The notes below the pieces were generated by a model, which searched no databases, had not been told where the DNA came from, and worked only from the letters and a program-made list of their open reading frames with translations. From Microcaldota archaeon (lineage in GTDB: Archaea; Micrarchaeota; Micrarchaeia; Burarchaeales; JACRGF01): a stretch of 33,892 nucleotides of DNA. This document shows, piece by piece, positions 21,856 to 29,615 of the stretch. The translations under genes and the position numbers were made by a program. How positions within the stretch are numbered: position 1 is the stretch's first letter; the number at the start of each line of letters is the position of its first letter. Where the stretch lies: assembly GCA_016212395.1 (NCBI GenBank), contig JACRGF010000044.1, forward strand, positions 1 to 33,892, given 5' to 3'.

Positions 21856-22838
21856 TTGGAAGAGCAGCGAACGTAAGAAGCCTGCGGAAAATGCTGGGGA
21901 ACATTAGAAAACAAAACGAACGGGAACGCACAGGCAAACAGTTTCCAGCGCCGGAACCCACAAGAGCATTGCCCGCACCGACGGCAATAGAAAGAACTGC
22001 TTCAAGAGAAATTCAAGCAGAAGGGCTGATGAAAGGAACGCGAACGGTTGAAGAACAAGAAAGAAAAAGCAGGGGAACAACAAGCACAAAAGAAGAAGAT
22101 TCAACTCCTAAAAAAAGCGGGCTTGAAAGAAAAAGCACGGGAAACGAGAGTTCCCTGCCAACAGCACGCGAGCCTGAAAAAGAAAACGCTGGAGCAAAAA
22201 GCGCGAGAGAAAAAGTTTCAGTTCTTGAGCGTGAACCTGAAAGAAAAAATCTTGAAGTTGCAGTTGAAAGTTTTTCGCTTGAAAGAGTGCTTGAAGCGTT
22301 GAGCTTGAACGGAAGCGGGAACGACGCAATATTGGCAGAGGCAGTGCGGCGCGTGAAAAGCGAAACAGGCGCGTTCGATTTACTGGCTGGAACGCACGAA
22401 TCGGAAGCGAAAGCGTTAGAGCACGTGTTCGGCTTGAACACGGAAAAGAAAACAGTTCCGGAAGCGTGCGACGCGTTGAGCAACGAAGGCGAACGCGCAA
22501 CTCCGAAAGAGTTGGTTGAAAAAGGGTTGCAAGTGTTGCGCGAGGCATTAGTGTTCGACGCGCTCACGTGCGACGACAGTATAAACGGAAGCTTGGAGCG
22601 CAGGCGCGAAGCACTGCAAGTCATGCGAGCGCGTGGCGCGATGCAGAAGTTGAGGAAGACAGACGCGCTCGCGTTCGAAGTGCTGGCGCGCAGGTACTTA
22701 GGCGCAGGCGAAGTTCTTTCACTCCAGCAAGTCGCGAAACAGCTTCACGAAGAAAGCGTTACTAAAAGGCTCGCGGGAACGCAGTACGTTAGAATAATTG
22801 AAAAGAGAGGCGTGGACGAACTGCTGGACAGCACGTAG
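21801..22838 (+). CDS. Helical HTH-containing protein, probably 3' part of the same broken gene
   Basis: 345 aa. It begins MRGWTIAEITGTKKSLEVVGRAANV, which reads as a helix-turn-helix that would follow naturally on GYKLMEA of the previous frame. That supports one original gene of about 1180 residues. A charged linker follows. The carboxy third (LERRREALQVMRARGAMQKLRKTDALAFEVLARRYLGAGEVLSLQQVAKQL) resembles a sigma-region-4-like or ParB-like HTH in shape only. It could be translated on its own from ATG 21801. Function unknown. Confidence 0.6.
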   Translation: MRGWTIAEITGTKKSLEVVGRAANVRSLRKMLGNIRKQNERERTGKQFPAPEPTRALPAPTAIERTASREIQAEGLMKGTRTVEEQERKSRGTTSTKEEDSTPKKSGLERKSTGNESSLPTAREPEKENAGAKSAREKVSVLEREPERKNLEVAVESFSLERVLEALSLNGSGNDAILAEAVRRVKSETGAFDLLAGTHESEAKALEHVFGLNTEKKTVPEACDALSNEGERATPKELVEKGLQVLREALVFDALTCDDSINGSLERRREALQVMRARGAMQKLRKTDALAFEVLARRYLGAGEVLSLQQVAKQLHEESVTKRLAGTQYVRIIEKRGVDELLDST

Positions 22839-22871
22839 AAAACGCGTTGCCATGCTTGCGTATTGTTAAAG

Positions 22872-22879
22872 TATTTAAA
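22872..22879 (+). promoter_or_regulatory. TATA-like box
   Basis: TATTTAAA is centred about 28 nt before ATG 22904; leaderless transcription is likely. Confidence 0.5.
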
Positions 22880-22903
22880 CGAGTTTGAAGAAAACTTTTT
22901 AGC

Positions 22904-23485
22904 ATGCATGAAGCAGCTGAAAAAGCAAGCGTGAGGCATGCGGCGAGAGTTGAAAGGGCTAGTTTTGCAAGGAAGATTCCTTTAGTTGGGCGCTTGATGC
23001 GCGGGATTCTCGCGCGCAAGGCGAATAGAAGGTATAAAGTGATTGCACTGCTCAGAAAAAAGGAAGGGAAGGAACTGTTCGAAGCTTTAGAGTTTTTTTT
23101 GAAGAGCAGGAACGAGTTCGAGCGCGCAGGCGCGTGCCACTATCTAGTAGCGTTCGGCGGGAAGGAAATAATTCCAGTGTTGAGAGAGCTTGTTGAAAGC
23201 AAGGATGACGTGACGCGCGGTTTTTACGAGTTGTTCTTGTGCAGGCTGTTCATGCTTGGAGACTTCAGCTTGGAAGTTCTCGAGAGAGCTCGGCAGATTC
23301 TCACTGCAAACGAGCAGGAAAACGCGTTCAGGCATGAAATGCTGAGAATACTATCAGAAATAGAAAGCGCGCGCGCAGGGCAATTCCGAATCATGCTGGC
23401 AGGAGGCACTTCGAGAGAAGAAAACGCTCAGGAATTAAGGCGAGTTGGAGCGTTGATGATATCAAACGCCTTGGCAAGAAGATAA
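22904..23485 (+). CDS. HEAT-like repeat protein
   Basis: 193 aa. Helical pairs such as LFEALEFFLKSRNEFERAGACHYLVAFGGKEIIPVLRELVESKDDVTRGFYELFLCRL follow the HEAT pattern. The amino terminus is very basic (RHAARVERASFARK, RLMRGILARKANRRYK), suggesting contact with nucleic acid, ribosome or membrane. It is the second HEAT-like protein in the window and is not obviously related to the one at 5078. No known function. Confidence 0.65.
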   Translation: MHEAAEKASVRHAARVERASFARKIPLVGRLMRGILARKANRRYKVIALLRKKEGKELFEALEFFLKSRNEFERAGACHYLVAFGGKEIIPVLRELVESKDDVTRGFYELFLCRLFMLGDFSLEVLERARQILTANEQENAFRHEMLRILSEIESARAGQFRIMLAGGTSREENAQELRRVGALMISNALARR

Positions 23486-23525
23486 GTGGGCAGCAGCGTT
23501 TTCTTGAATAAAAGTTAATTGTGAA

Positions 23526-23727
23526 CTACCACCCGATAAATCGGGCGCTATTTTGCTTTTGCAAAATGCGCCACATTTGCCTTCGGGCAAATTGTGGTGG
23601 CGTCTTCTTTCATCACACACTCATGCTGTTTGATTCATATAAAAACTCTTATGGGGGGTGACAGCCAATGCGACCGCCTTATCCACCCATTAAAATGGGT
23701 AGAGTTGGCGACCGCGAATAGTTTTAA
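23526..23727. mobile_element. Non-autonomous IS605-type element (PATE/MITE-like), copy 2
   Basis: The right part (23611-23727) is the same end sequence as at 515-691, starting exactly at the position of the tnpB start codon. The left part packs three hairpins side by side: CCCGAT-aa-ATCGGG; GCGC and ATTTTGC around TTTT; and CCACA-TTTGCC-ttcg-GGCAAA-TGTGG. They are enclosed by CCACC/GGTGG. A tnpB reading frame is absent, so this is best read as both ends of the element joined without the gene. The right half forms CGCC-ttatcc-ACCCAT-taaa-ATGGGT-agagtt-GGCG. Confidence 0.72.
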
Positions 23728-23728
23728 A
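23719..23728 (+). promoter_or_regulatory. Probable nrdJ TATA box formed by the element end
   Basis: tagttttaaa, the conserved last bases of the element, lies about 40 nt before the nrdJ ATG. It predicts a start near 23750, followed by an AAGGG ribosome site. Confidence 0.45.
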
Positions 23729-23763
23729 TTGGTGGCAGCCGAATTCTTTTCAAGGGTTTGCTC

Positions 23764-25872
23764 ATGGTTAAAACGTCTATCCGCGAGATTAGGAAGCGCG
23801 ACGGCAGGGTTGCTCCGTTCGAGCCTGAAAAGATAGGAACAGCAGTGGGAAAGGCGTTTGAAGCAGCGAGAGTGAAGGACGCGCGGAAAGTGGAAAAGAT
23901 AGTTGCTGAAGTACTGCGAGTTTTGGAAAAGCGTTTCGGGGGCAGCGTGCCTTCAGTTGAGAATGTTCAAGATGTTGTGGAGAACGTGTTGATGGAGGCT
24001 AAAGAAGCAAAGGCAGCGAAAGCGTACATTTTGTACAGGAGAAAGAGGAATGAAGTGCGCGAGGCGAAAAAGTTTTTGGGAGTGGAGGACGAGCTGAAAG
24101 TGAGCATTAATGCTGCTGCAGTGCTTGAGAGAAGGTATTTGCTGAAGGATGATGAGGGGAGAGTGGTTGAAAGCCCGCAGGAATTGTTCGAGCGAGTTGC
24201 AAGAACAGTTGCAGGCGCTGAAAAAAAGCATGACGCGCACGCGGACGTGAAAAAAATCGAGGAAAAGTTTTTCAAGCTCATGAGCTCGTTCAAGTTTCTG
24301 CCTAATTCGCCTACTTTAATGAATGCTGGAACGAACATCGGGCAGTTGTCCGCTTGCTTCGTGTTGCCTGTTGAAGACTCTATCAAAAGCATTTTCTCTG
24401 CAGTAATGAATTCTGCGGAAATACAGCAAAGCGGGGGGGGAGTTGGCTTTAGTTTTTCGAGGCTCAGGCCTAAAGGCGATGTTGTAAAGAGCACGCACGG
24501 CGCTGCAAGCGGGCCTGTAAGCTTCATGAAAGTGTTCGACGTTTCAACAGATGTTGTAAAGCAAGGAGGCAAGCGCAGGGGCGCGAACATGGCAGTGCTG
24601 CGAGTGGACCACTCGGACGTGCTTGATTTTGTCACTGCAAAGTACAAGGAGAAAGGGTTTGAAAACTTTAACTTGAGCGTTGCAGTAACAGACGAGTTCA
24701 TGCGCGCTGCTGAAAGAGGAGCAGAATACGCGCTTGTGAATCCGAGGACTGGAAAGCCAATGAAAACAATGAGGGCGAATGACGTGCTTGATTTGATTGC
24801 TGCAATGGCTTGGGAAGTCGGGGACCCGGGAGTTATTTTCATAGACGAAGTGAACAAGCACAATCCAACCCCTGGACTGGGTGAAATTGAAAGCACGAAC
24901 CCGTGCGGCGAACAGCCGTTGCTTCCGTTCGAAAGCTGCAACTTGGGTTCTATTGATGTTGGAAAGTTTGCAGGAAAAGGGAAAGTAGAGTGGGAGGAAT
25001 TGAGGGAAGCGATTTCAACTGCAGTGCGTTTTCTAGACGACGTGATTGATGTTAACAAGTTTCCTCTCGCTGAAACAGAGAAAATCACGAAAGCGAACAG
25101 GAAAATCGGGTTGGGAGTAATGGGGTTTGCGGACTTGCTCGTGTCGCTTGGAATAAGCTACAATTCAAAGCAAGCGCTGGAGTTTGCTGAGAAACTCGCG
25201 TCGTTCGTGCAGAAAAACGCGCGCGAAGCAAGCAAGCAACTCGCTGAAGAAAGAGGAGTGTTCCCGAACTTTGAGCAGAGCGCGTGGAAAGTGAAAGGCG
25301 AAAGAGTGAGGAACGCGACGATAACAACCATTGCGCCTACTGGAAGCATTTCAATAATTGCAGACTGTTCGAGCGGAATAGAGCCGTTGTTCGCAGTGTC
25401 GTTCGTGCGCAGCGTAATGGAAGGGACGAAACTATTGGAAACAAACAGGCAATTCGAGCAGATTGCGAAAGAAAGAGGTTTTTACTCGAGAGCGCTCATG
25501 CACAAGATTGCGAAAACTGGAAGCGTGCAAAACTTGAAGGAAGTGCCTGCGGACGTGAAGGAACTGTTCGTGACTGCCTTGGACGTGCCAGTGGAACAGC
25601 ACGTGAAAATGCAGGCTGCATTCCAAAAACACGTTGACAATGCAGTAAGCAAAACTGTAAACATGCCTCACGATGCGACTATTGAAGACGTGAGGAAAGC
25701 GTTCCTGCTCGCGTTCAAGCTCAAATGCAAAGGCATTACGGTTTACAGGTACGGAAGCAAAGGAGAACAAGTGCTCTCGCTCGGGGACGGAAAGCAAGAG
25801 GAAGAGCTGAACTACGCAGCAGCAGACTCGGATTATTCAGGAGGATGCCCAACACCGGCGTGCAATTATTGA
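23764..25872 (+). CDS. nrdJ: Adenosylcobalamin-dependent (class II) ribonucleotide reductase
   Basis: 702 aa from ATG 23764 with AAGGG upstream; the TTG at 23758 in the track is less likely. Residues 1-95 form an ATP-cone (REIRKRDGRVAPFEPEKIGTAVGKAF). Catalytic-barrel motifs follow: SPTLMNAGTNIGQLSACF, SGGGVGFSFSRLRP, the NPCGEQPLLPFESCNLGS finger-loop cysteine and Glu, and APTGSISIIADCSSGIEP. The carboxy end GGCPTPACNY provides the redox cysteine pair. It makes dNDPs or dNTPs without oxygen. The cofactor fits the adenosyltransferase gene at 27266. NrdR and dATP are the expected regulators. An IS-like element sits directly upstream. Confidence 0.96.
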   Translation: MVKTSIREIRKRDGRVAPFEPEKIGTAVGKAFEAARVKDARKVEKIVAEVLRVLEKRFGGSVPSVENVQDVVENVLMEAKEAKAAKAYILYRRKRNEVREAKKFLGVEDELKVSINAAAVLERRYLLKDDEGRVVESPQELFERVARTVAGAEKKHDAHADVKKIEEKFFKLMSSFKFLPNSPTLMNAGTNIGQLSACFVLPVEDSIKSIFSAVMNSAEIQQSGGGVGFSFSRLRPKGDVVKSTHGAASGPVSFMKVFDVSTDVVKQGGKRRGANMAVLRVDHSDVLDFVTAKYKEKGFENFNLSVAVTDEFMRAAERGAEYALVNPRTGKPMKTMRANDVLDLIAAMAWEVGDPGVIFIDEVNKHNPTPGLGEIESTNPCGEQPLLPFESCNLGSIDVGKFAGKGKVEWEELREAISTAVRFLDDVIDVNKFPLAETEKITKANRKIGLGVMGFADLLVSLGISYNSKQALEFAEKLASFVQKNAREASKQLAEERGVFPNFEQSAWKVKGERVRNATITTIAPTGSISIIADCSSGIEPLFAVSFVRSVMEGTKLLETNRQFEQIAKERGFYSRALMHKIAKTGSVQNLKEVPADVKELFVTALDVPVEQHVKMQAAFQKHVDNAVSKTVNMPHDATIEDVRKAFLLAFKLKCKGITVYRYGSKGEQVLSLGDGKQEEELNYAAADSDYSGGCPTPACNY

Positions 25873-26495
25873 AGCTGTTTTAATTCCGCAAGCAAAAGTT
25901 TTTTCCATTTCTTGAATTCAGTGAAGCTCATTCCCAAGTATTCAATATCGTCGTCCGGAAAATCGCGCAAAACCCGCAACAGTTCAGAAGGATATAAATG
26001 CTTGCCGTGCTTCGACAGGATTTCTGCGTATTTCTTCCAATCAATCCCAGCACGCGAAATTATCGTTAGAATGTCTATCGCGTCCTTCTGCCCTTTCACG
26101 CTGTTTCTCCTCTCGATTTCAGCGCCTTGCTTCAAAACAAGCAAAGCTTCTGCTGAAACAGTTTTTATTCCTTGAATTTTGACAGAGTAGCGCTCGAGTT
26201 GCTCTACTGGAATTGAAAGCTGGGAGTAATGGGGAACGTAAACGTCAATGTCAAACTTGTCCCGCTTCACTTCGTATTTCTTGAGGCGCTCGTTCTTCTC
26301 CAAGCGATACTGCCTTCGCAGCGCGTCCAGCGTCTCGTAATCAACGACGATGTCGATATCCTTGCTTTTGTGCAAGCTAGTGTGCAGAAAGGCAGCCCAG
26401 CCGCCGATTAAAATAAAATCGAATTCTTTAGCCAGCTTCAGCAATTCAAGCCAACTGTCTTGCGTGAGCAACTCGCTCCAAAACTCTTTAGCCAT
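25866..26495 (-). CDS. AbiEii-like nucleotidyltransferase
   Basis: About 209 aa from ATG 26495 (MAKEFWSELL), one base after the stop of its partner gene. IGGWAAFLHTSLHKSKDIDIVV is the NTase motif GG-x(n)-KDIDIV with its metal-binding Asp pair, and FDIDVYV supplies the third Asp. QGIKTVSAEALLVLKQGAE and DAIDILTII match AbiEii-like family blocks. In type IV toxin-antitoxin systems such proteins transfer nucleotides to targets such as tRNA. The 3' end overlaps the nrdJ stop by 7 nt on the other strand. Confidence 0.82.
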   Translation of the reverse strand: MAKEFWSELLTQDSWLELLKLAKEFDFILIGGWAAFLHTSLHKSKDIDIVVDYETLDALRRQYRLEKNERLKKYEVKRDKFDIDVYVPHYSQLSIPVEQLERYSVKIQGIKTVSAEALLVLKQGAEIERRNSVKGQKDAIDILTIISRAGIDWKKYAEILSKHGKHLYPSELLRVLRDFPDDDIEYLGMSFTEFKKWKKLLLAELKQLQ

Positions 26496-26496
26496 C

Positions 26497-27102
26497 CTAA
26501 ACACCCATTTTTTTATCCAACTCTGCCAAAAACTCTTTCGCCTGCCAATCGCGCAAGTTCCACAAGTCAACGAAAAGCAGCGCGTTCGAAGCAACGCTGT
26601 TCTCACAAGCCAATTCGAGCTTTTCAGGTTTTTTTAACACGAACAAATTTGCAGGCGATTGGCGCTTTGTTTCCTGTTGCGGAAAGCGCTTTGCAATCTG
26701 CTTAGCTGCAAAATCACTTGCGTAAACGTACACGCTCGCGTAATCAGCAGGCACGCTCGAGAACTTGAACTTGAAGCCTGTAAAACCAGTGAAAATTACT
26801 TCCGCAGGCAAATGCTTTTCTGCAAACGAAACACCTTCCTCTACGCTGGCGGAAAAGATAACGTCTTTCTTCAAATTCCTCGCGCTCGCCCAATACAAGA
26901 GAATTTTCTTGGCGTCAACAACCCGAAAATTCATTCCGCCAACTACTACCGCACCCATCTTCACCAAAGGCGAGAGCGCGTTGTTCACAGTGCTCGTGGA
27001 AATTCCAAGCTGGCGCGCCAGCTCAAGCTGCGTAAACTTCGCCTGCCGTTGCTCGAAAAAACAATGCAGCACCAGCGCATAAACCAGCTCTTTCTTCTTC
27101 AT
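26497..27102 (-). CDS. AbiEi-like winged-helix antitoxin/regulator
   Basis: 201 aa. The amino-terminal winged helix is FTQLELARQLGISTSTVNNALSPLVKMGAVVVGG; then a mixed domain (VDAKKILLYWASARNLKKD.., VIFTGFTGFKF, YVYAS) and a helical tail VDLWNLRDWQAKEFL. An HTH protein immediately upstream of an NTase is the AbiE arrangement. Such antitoxins bind inverted repeats in their own promoter; one is present at 27135-27148. Leaderless ATG 27102. Confidence 0.75.
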   Translation of the reverse strand: MKKKELVYALVLHCFFEQRQAKFTQLELARQLGISTSTVNNALSPLVKMGAVVVGGMNFRVVDAKKILLYWASARNLKKDVIFSASVEEGVSFAEKHLPAEVIFTGFTGFKFKFSSVPADYASVYVYASDFAAKQIAKRFPQQETKRQSPANLFVLKKPEKLELACENSVASNALLFVDLWNLRDWQAKEFLAELDKKMGV

Positions 27103-27126
27103 GCTTTCGATTTAGAACATAAGCAG

Positions 27127-27164
27127 TATTTAAAGGTTTCGAAAAACCTCGAAAACTATAAATA
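27127..27164. promoter_or_regulatory. Divergent promoter with inverted repeat (AbiE-like operon / adenosyltransferase)
   Basis: Minus-strand TATA TATTTAAA at 27128-27135 lies about 29 nt from ATG 27102. Plus-strand TATA TATAAATA is at 27157-27164. Between them GGTTT-CGAA-AAACC (27135-27148) is a perfect inverted repeat that could be the autoregulatory operator. Confidence 0.5.
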
Positions 27165-27265
27165 TGGCAGAAAACAACGTTCAAGAGAGAAGAACTTTGG
27201 TGAACGGATGCTGGAGGCTTTTAATTAGTTTTCTGCGAACGTGTTCTGCTTGAAGGTGTTTCAGC

Positions 27266-27772
27266 TTGGGTTTCGTTTATGTTTACACTGGCGATGGCGC
27301 GGGAAAAACCACTGCAGCACTAGGGCTGGCGTTGCGCGCTGTTGGGCACAAGCACAAAGTAGTGGTAGTGCAGTTCATGAAAGGATGGGAGAATACAGGC
27401 GAGTTTATTATTCAAAAAAACCTCGCGCCTTTCTATGAAATCAAGCAATTCGGAACGCGAGAGTTCGTGGACTTGAAAAACCCAAGTGGCGAGGATAAAG
27501 GGAGAGCGGAAAAAGCAATGAACTTTGCTTTCGAAAAATTAAAGGAAAAGCCGAACGTGCTTATTCTGGACGAAGTGAATTTAGCTTGCGCAATTGGATT
27601 AGTTGAAGTGAAGCAACTGCTCGAGTTGATTGAAAGCGCTGACGAAAAAACAGCAATAGTCTGCACTGGAAGGAACGCGCCGAAAGAATTATGCGAGCGC
27701 GCGGACTTCGTGACTGAAGTGGAAAATATTAAGAGAAAAAAAATAAGCGCGCACGAAGGAATAGAATACTAA
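27266..27772 (+). CDS. cobO: Cob(I)alamin adenosyltransferase (CobA/CobO/BtuR type)
   Basis: 168 aa, family length. YTGDGAGKTTAALGLALRAVGH is the P-loop, then VVVVQFMKGWENTGE, NVLILDEVNLACAIGLV (Walker-B-like) and VCTGRNAPKELCERADFVTEVENIKR. It adenosylates corrinoids to make adenosylcobalamin, the cofactor of NrdJ encoded 1.4 kb upstream. No de novo corrin genes are in the window, so salvage is likely (inference). The TTG start at 27266 is supported by GAAGGTG 8 nt upstream; no ATG fits. The leader from the TATA at 27157 is about 80 nt long. Confidence 0.92.
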   Translation: MGFVYVYTGDGAGKTTAALGLALRAVGHKHKVVVVQFMKGWENTGEFIIQKNLAPFYEIKQFGTREFVDLKNPSGEDKGRAEKAMNFAFEKLKEKPNVLILDEVNLACAIGLVEVKQLLELIESADEKTAIVCTGRNAPKELCERADFVTEVENIKRKKISAHEGIEY

Positions 27773-27783
27773 TTCTTTTTTTA
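27770..27783. terminator. T-run between convergent cobO and pcn
   Basis: taattctttttttac directly follows the cobO stop and can end plus-strand transcription; pcn ends just beyond it. Confidence 0.45.
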
Positions 27784-28527
27784 CTCTGCTTCTATTCTTG
27801 GCGCGAGGTAGTACGCGATTTTCGCTTCCCCAATGGCGTACTCTATTTTGAGCGGAGTGTTTGTTTTTAGGTTTAGCACGAGTTGCGCGTCGTCAGGGCA
27901 TGCTTTCACCATGTCGTCCAAGTACTGGAGCGGGAACGTGGCGCGCGCCTTGTTCTTCGCCTGCATTTCCTGAACCACGTCGCCCACGTTGGCGCTTTGC
28001 GCGAGCAAGTCCGCAGAATCGCCTTTCACGTCTATGGTAAACCCGTCGCTTGTTGCTTCAAGCGTCAAGTGCGAGCTTAACAGCGCGGCGTCTTTAAGCA
28101 CTTCCTTGAACGCCGAGGGCTTTAAGAGAATGCGCGCGTCGTGCTCTATCTTCGGCTCTTTCTGCGCGCCTGCTGGGATGTCTATGAGCGGGACTTTGAA
28201 GCTCCTCTTGTTGTTTTCGCTTGAAAACTCGAGCTCGAGCTTGTTTTCCTCGGCGTGCATTGACAGTTTTTCGTTCGAGCGCGAGCGCGCGAGAATTTTC
28301 GAGAGCGAGTCGATGTTCAAGCTGATTTTGCCTGCTGAAGTTACGGAGTAAATGGAAAAGCTCGTTTTTGGAGCAGAAAAGACTACCATCGCGATTTGCG
28401 ACGGGTCCATTGCCTTCAGCTGAATGCAGTCCTCCTTCACTTCAAAAGTGCCCTCGTCAACCAAGTTGGCAATAGCGTCGACACAGTTCTTCCAAAACTT
28501 CGCGTCGTCAACAGTAATCTCAAACAT
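27781..28527 (-). CDS. pcn: DNA polymerase sliding clamp PCNA
   Basis: 248 aa from ATG 28527 (MFEITVDDAKFWKNCVDAI), with GGAGAGTGG 5-6 nt upstream; the six earlier residues in the track are leader. Clamp blocks are CIQLKAMDPSQIAMVVFSAP, the interdomain linker region LIDIPAGAQKEPKIEHDARI, and the carboxy domain ATFPLQYLDDMVKAC ... NTPLKIEYAIGEAKIAYYLAPRIE. It forms a trimeric ring that tethers polymerases, FEN1 and ligase. It is a key marker that the window is archaeal. Confidence 0.97.
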   Translation of the reverse strand: MFEITVDDAKFWKNCVDAIANLVDEGTFEVKEDCIQLKAMDPSQIAMVVFSAPKTSFSIYSVTSAGKISLNIDSLSKILARSRSNEKLSMHAEENKLELEFSSENNKRSFKVPLIDIPAGAQKEPKIEHDARILLKPSAFKEVLKDAALLSSHLTLEATSDGFTIDVKGDSADLLAQSANVGDVVQEMQAKNKARATFPLQYLDDMVKACPDDAQLVLNLKTNTPLKIEYAIGEAKIAYYLAPRIEAE

Positions 28528-28569
28528 GCAAACCACTCTCCACACGATGCGGTTTTATTGGCGTGGAAA

Positions 28570-28580
28570 GAATTTAAAAA
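28570..28580. promoter_or_regulatory. TATA region shared by pcn and the antiporter gene
   Basis: gaatttaaaaa lies about 26 nt from the predicted starts of both divergent transcripts (about 28549 minus and about 28601 plus). Each start is followed by a good ribosome site. Confidence 0.55.
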
Positions 28581-28615
28581 TAGTTGTTCACGAATAGAAG
28601 TTCAGAGGCGTCTTG

Positions 28616-29608
28616 ATGTTGTTCGCAGTTTACCTTGCATTGGCGGCAATTGGAGTACTGTTTATTGCAAAAGGCTCGGACTGGGCTACGGACAGCCTCG
28701 TGCCAGTGGCGAAAAGGCTTGGAACAAGCCACGTTGCAATAGTAATAATTCTAGTTTCAATAATGATTTCACTGCCAGAAGTAATAGTGGCAGTCTCTGC
28801 AGCGTTGATGGACCACGGGGAAATTGGTTTGGGTGTAGTGCTCGGGTCAGTGATTGCAAACATTGGCTTGATGGTAGGCTTGAGCGCAATGATTCGGCCT
28901 CTTCCAATAACGAAAGGAATTATTTTGCGGGACGGCGTGTTCGCGCTCGCGGTAGTAATAATGATTGCAGTGCTCAGCTTTGACAGGACGATAAGCGCCC
29001 CGCAGGGAGGCGCGCTTTTGCTCATGTTTGTTCCCTACGCCATAAACGTGTGGGAACAGGAAAAATCAAAGTCCCACGACGAAAAACAAAGACAGATGAA
29101 AGCAGTTGAAGTGGAATTGACGCTCATCGGATTTCACATTGGAAAAATGAACGGAGGCATTGGAACGTTCCTTCTCGGAATGGGCGTAATGCTCGCAGGA
29201 GCGGAAATATTCACTCTATCGCTCGTGAAAATGTCTGGAGTTCTCGGAGGAAATTTTGACTTGGTGATTGGCTTGACGCTCGGAGCGCTCGGCCCGACGA
29301 TTCCAAACATTGCGTCGGCAGTGCGCGCGACGGTAAAAGAAATCGACCATGTTGCAATAACAGAAACGCTCGGCTCGAATATTTTCACTCTCCTCGTAAC
29401 ATTCGGCCTGCTCAGCATGCTCAGCCCAACAGTAATAACAATCTCCGCCTACTGGTTCAACCTCGTAATCCCAGCAATGCTTTTAATGAGCTTCATGCTC
29501 ACCTACTTCATGGTGACAGACTACAAAATCACGCGATTGGAAGGAGGAATACTGTTCATTACGTACGCAGCCATATTCGCCTTAAGCGTGTACTCGGCAG
29601 GAGTTTAG
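28616..29608 (+). CDS. CaCA-family cation antiporter (YrbG-like Na+/Ca2+ exchanger)
   Basis: 330 aa from ATG 28616 with AGAGGCG upstream. About ten membrane helices and two alpha-repeats. The first is IVIILVSIMISLPEVIVAVSAAL...GVVLGSVIANIG. The second is IGLTLGALGPTIPNIASAVRAT...ETLGSNIFTLL. The second repeat has PN where most exchangers have PE, losing one of the two cation-binding acids. The ion pair or stoichiometry may therefore differ. A central charged loop (EQEKSKSHDEKQRQMK) separates the halves. Membrane location is certain, substrate is not. Confidence 0.88.
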   Translation: MLFAVYLALAAIGVLFIAKGSDWATDSLVPVAKRLGTSHVAIVIILVSIMISLPEVIVAVSAALMDHGEIGLGVVLGSVIANIGLMVGLSAMIRPLPITKGIILRDGVFALAVVIMIAVLSFDRTISAPQGGALLLMFVPYAINVWEQEKSKSHDEKQRQMKAVEVELTLIGFHIGKMNGGIGTFLLGMGVMLAGAEIFTLSLVKMSGVLGGNFDLVIGLTLGALGPTIPNIASAVRATVKEIDHVAITETLGSNIFTLLVTFGLLSMLSPTVITISAYWFNLVIPAMLLMSFMLTYFMVTDYKITRLEGGILFITYAAIFALSVYSAGV

Positions 29609-29615
29609 TTGCTGC

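Noticed and set aside
19286-22838. Sigma-factor-like identity for the repeat-rich gene
   Set aside because: HTH-like stretches resemble region 4 only in general shape; archaea lack sigma factors and no conserved promoter-binding motif is visible.
23967-25088. 373-aa minus-strand ORF
   Set aside because: Exact antisense of nrdJ with Ser/Thr/Pro-rich shadow composition.
27164-27253. 29-codon upstream ORF in the cobO leader
   Set aside because: The ATG lies inside the TATA box region and would be upstream of the predicted transcript start; no ribosome site.
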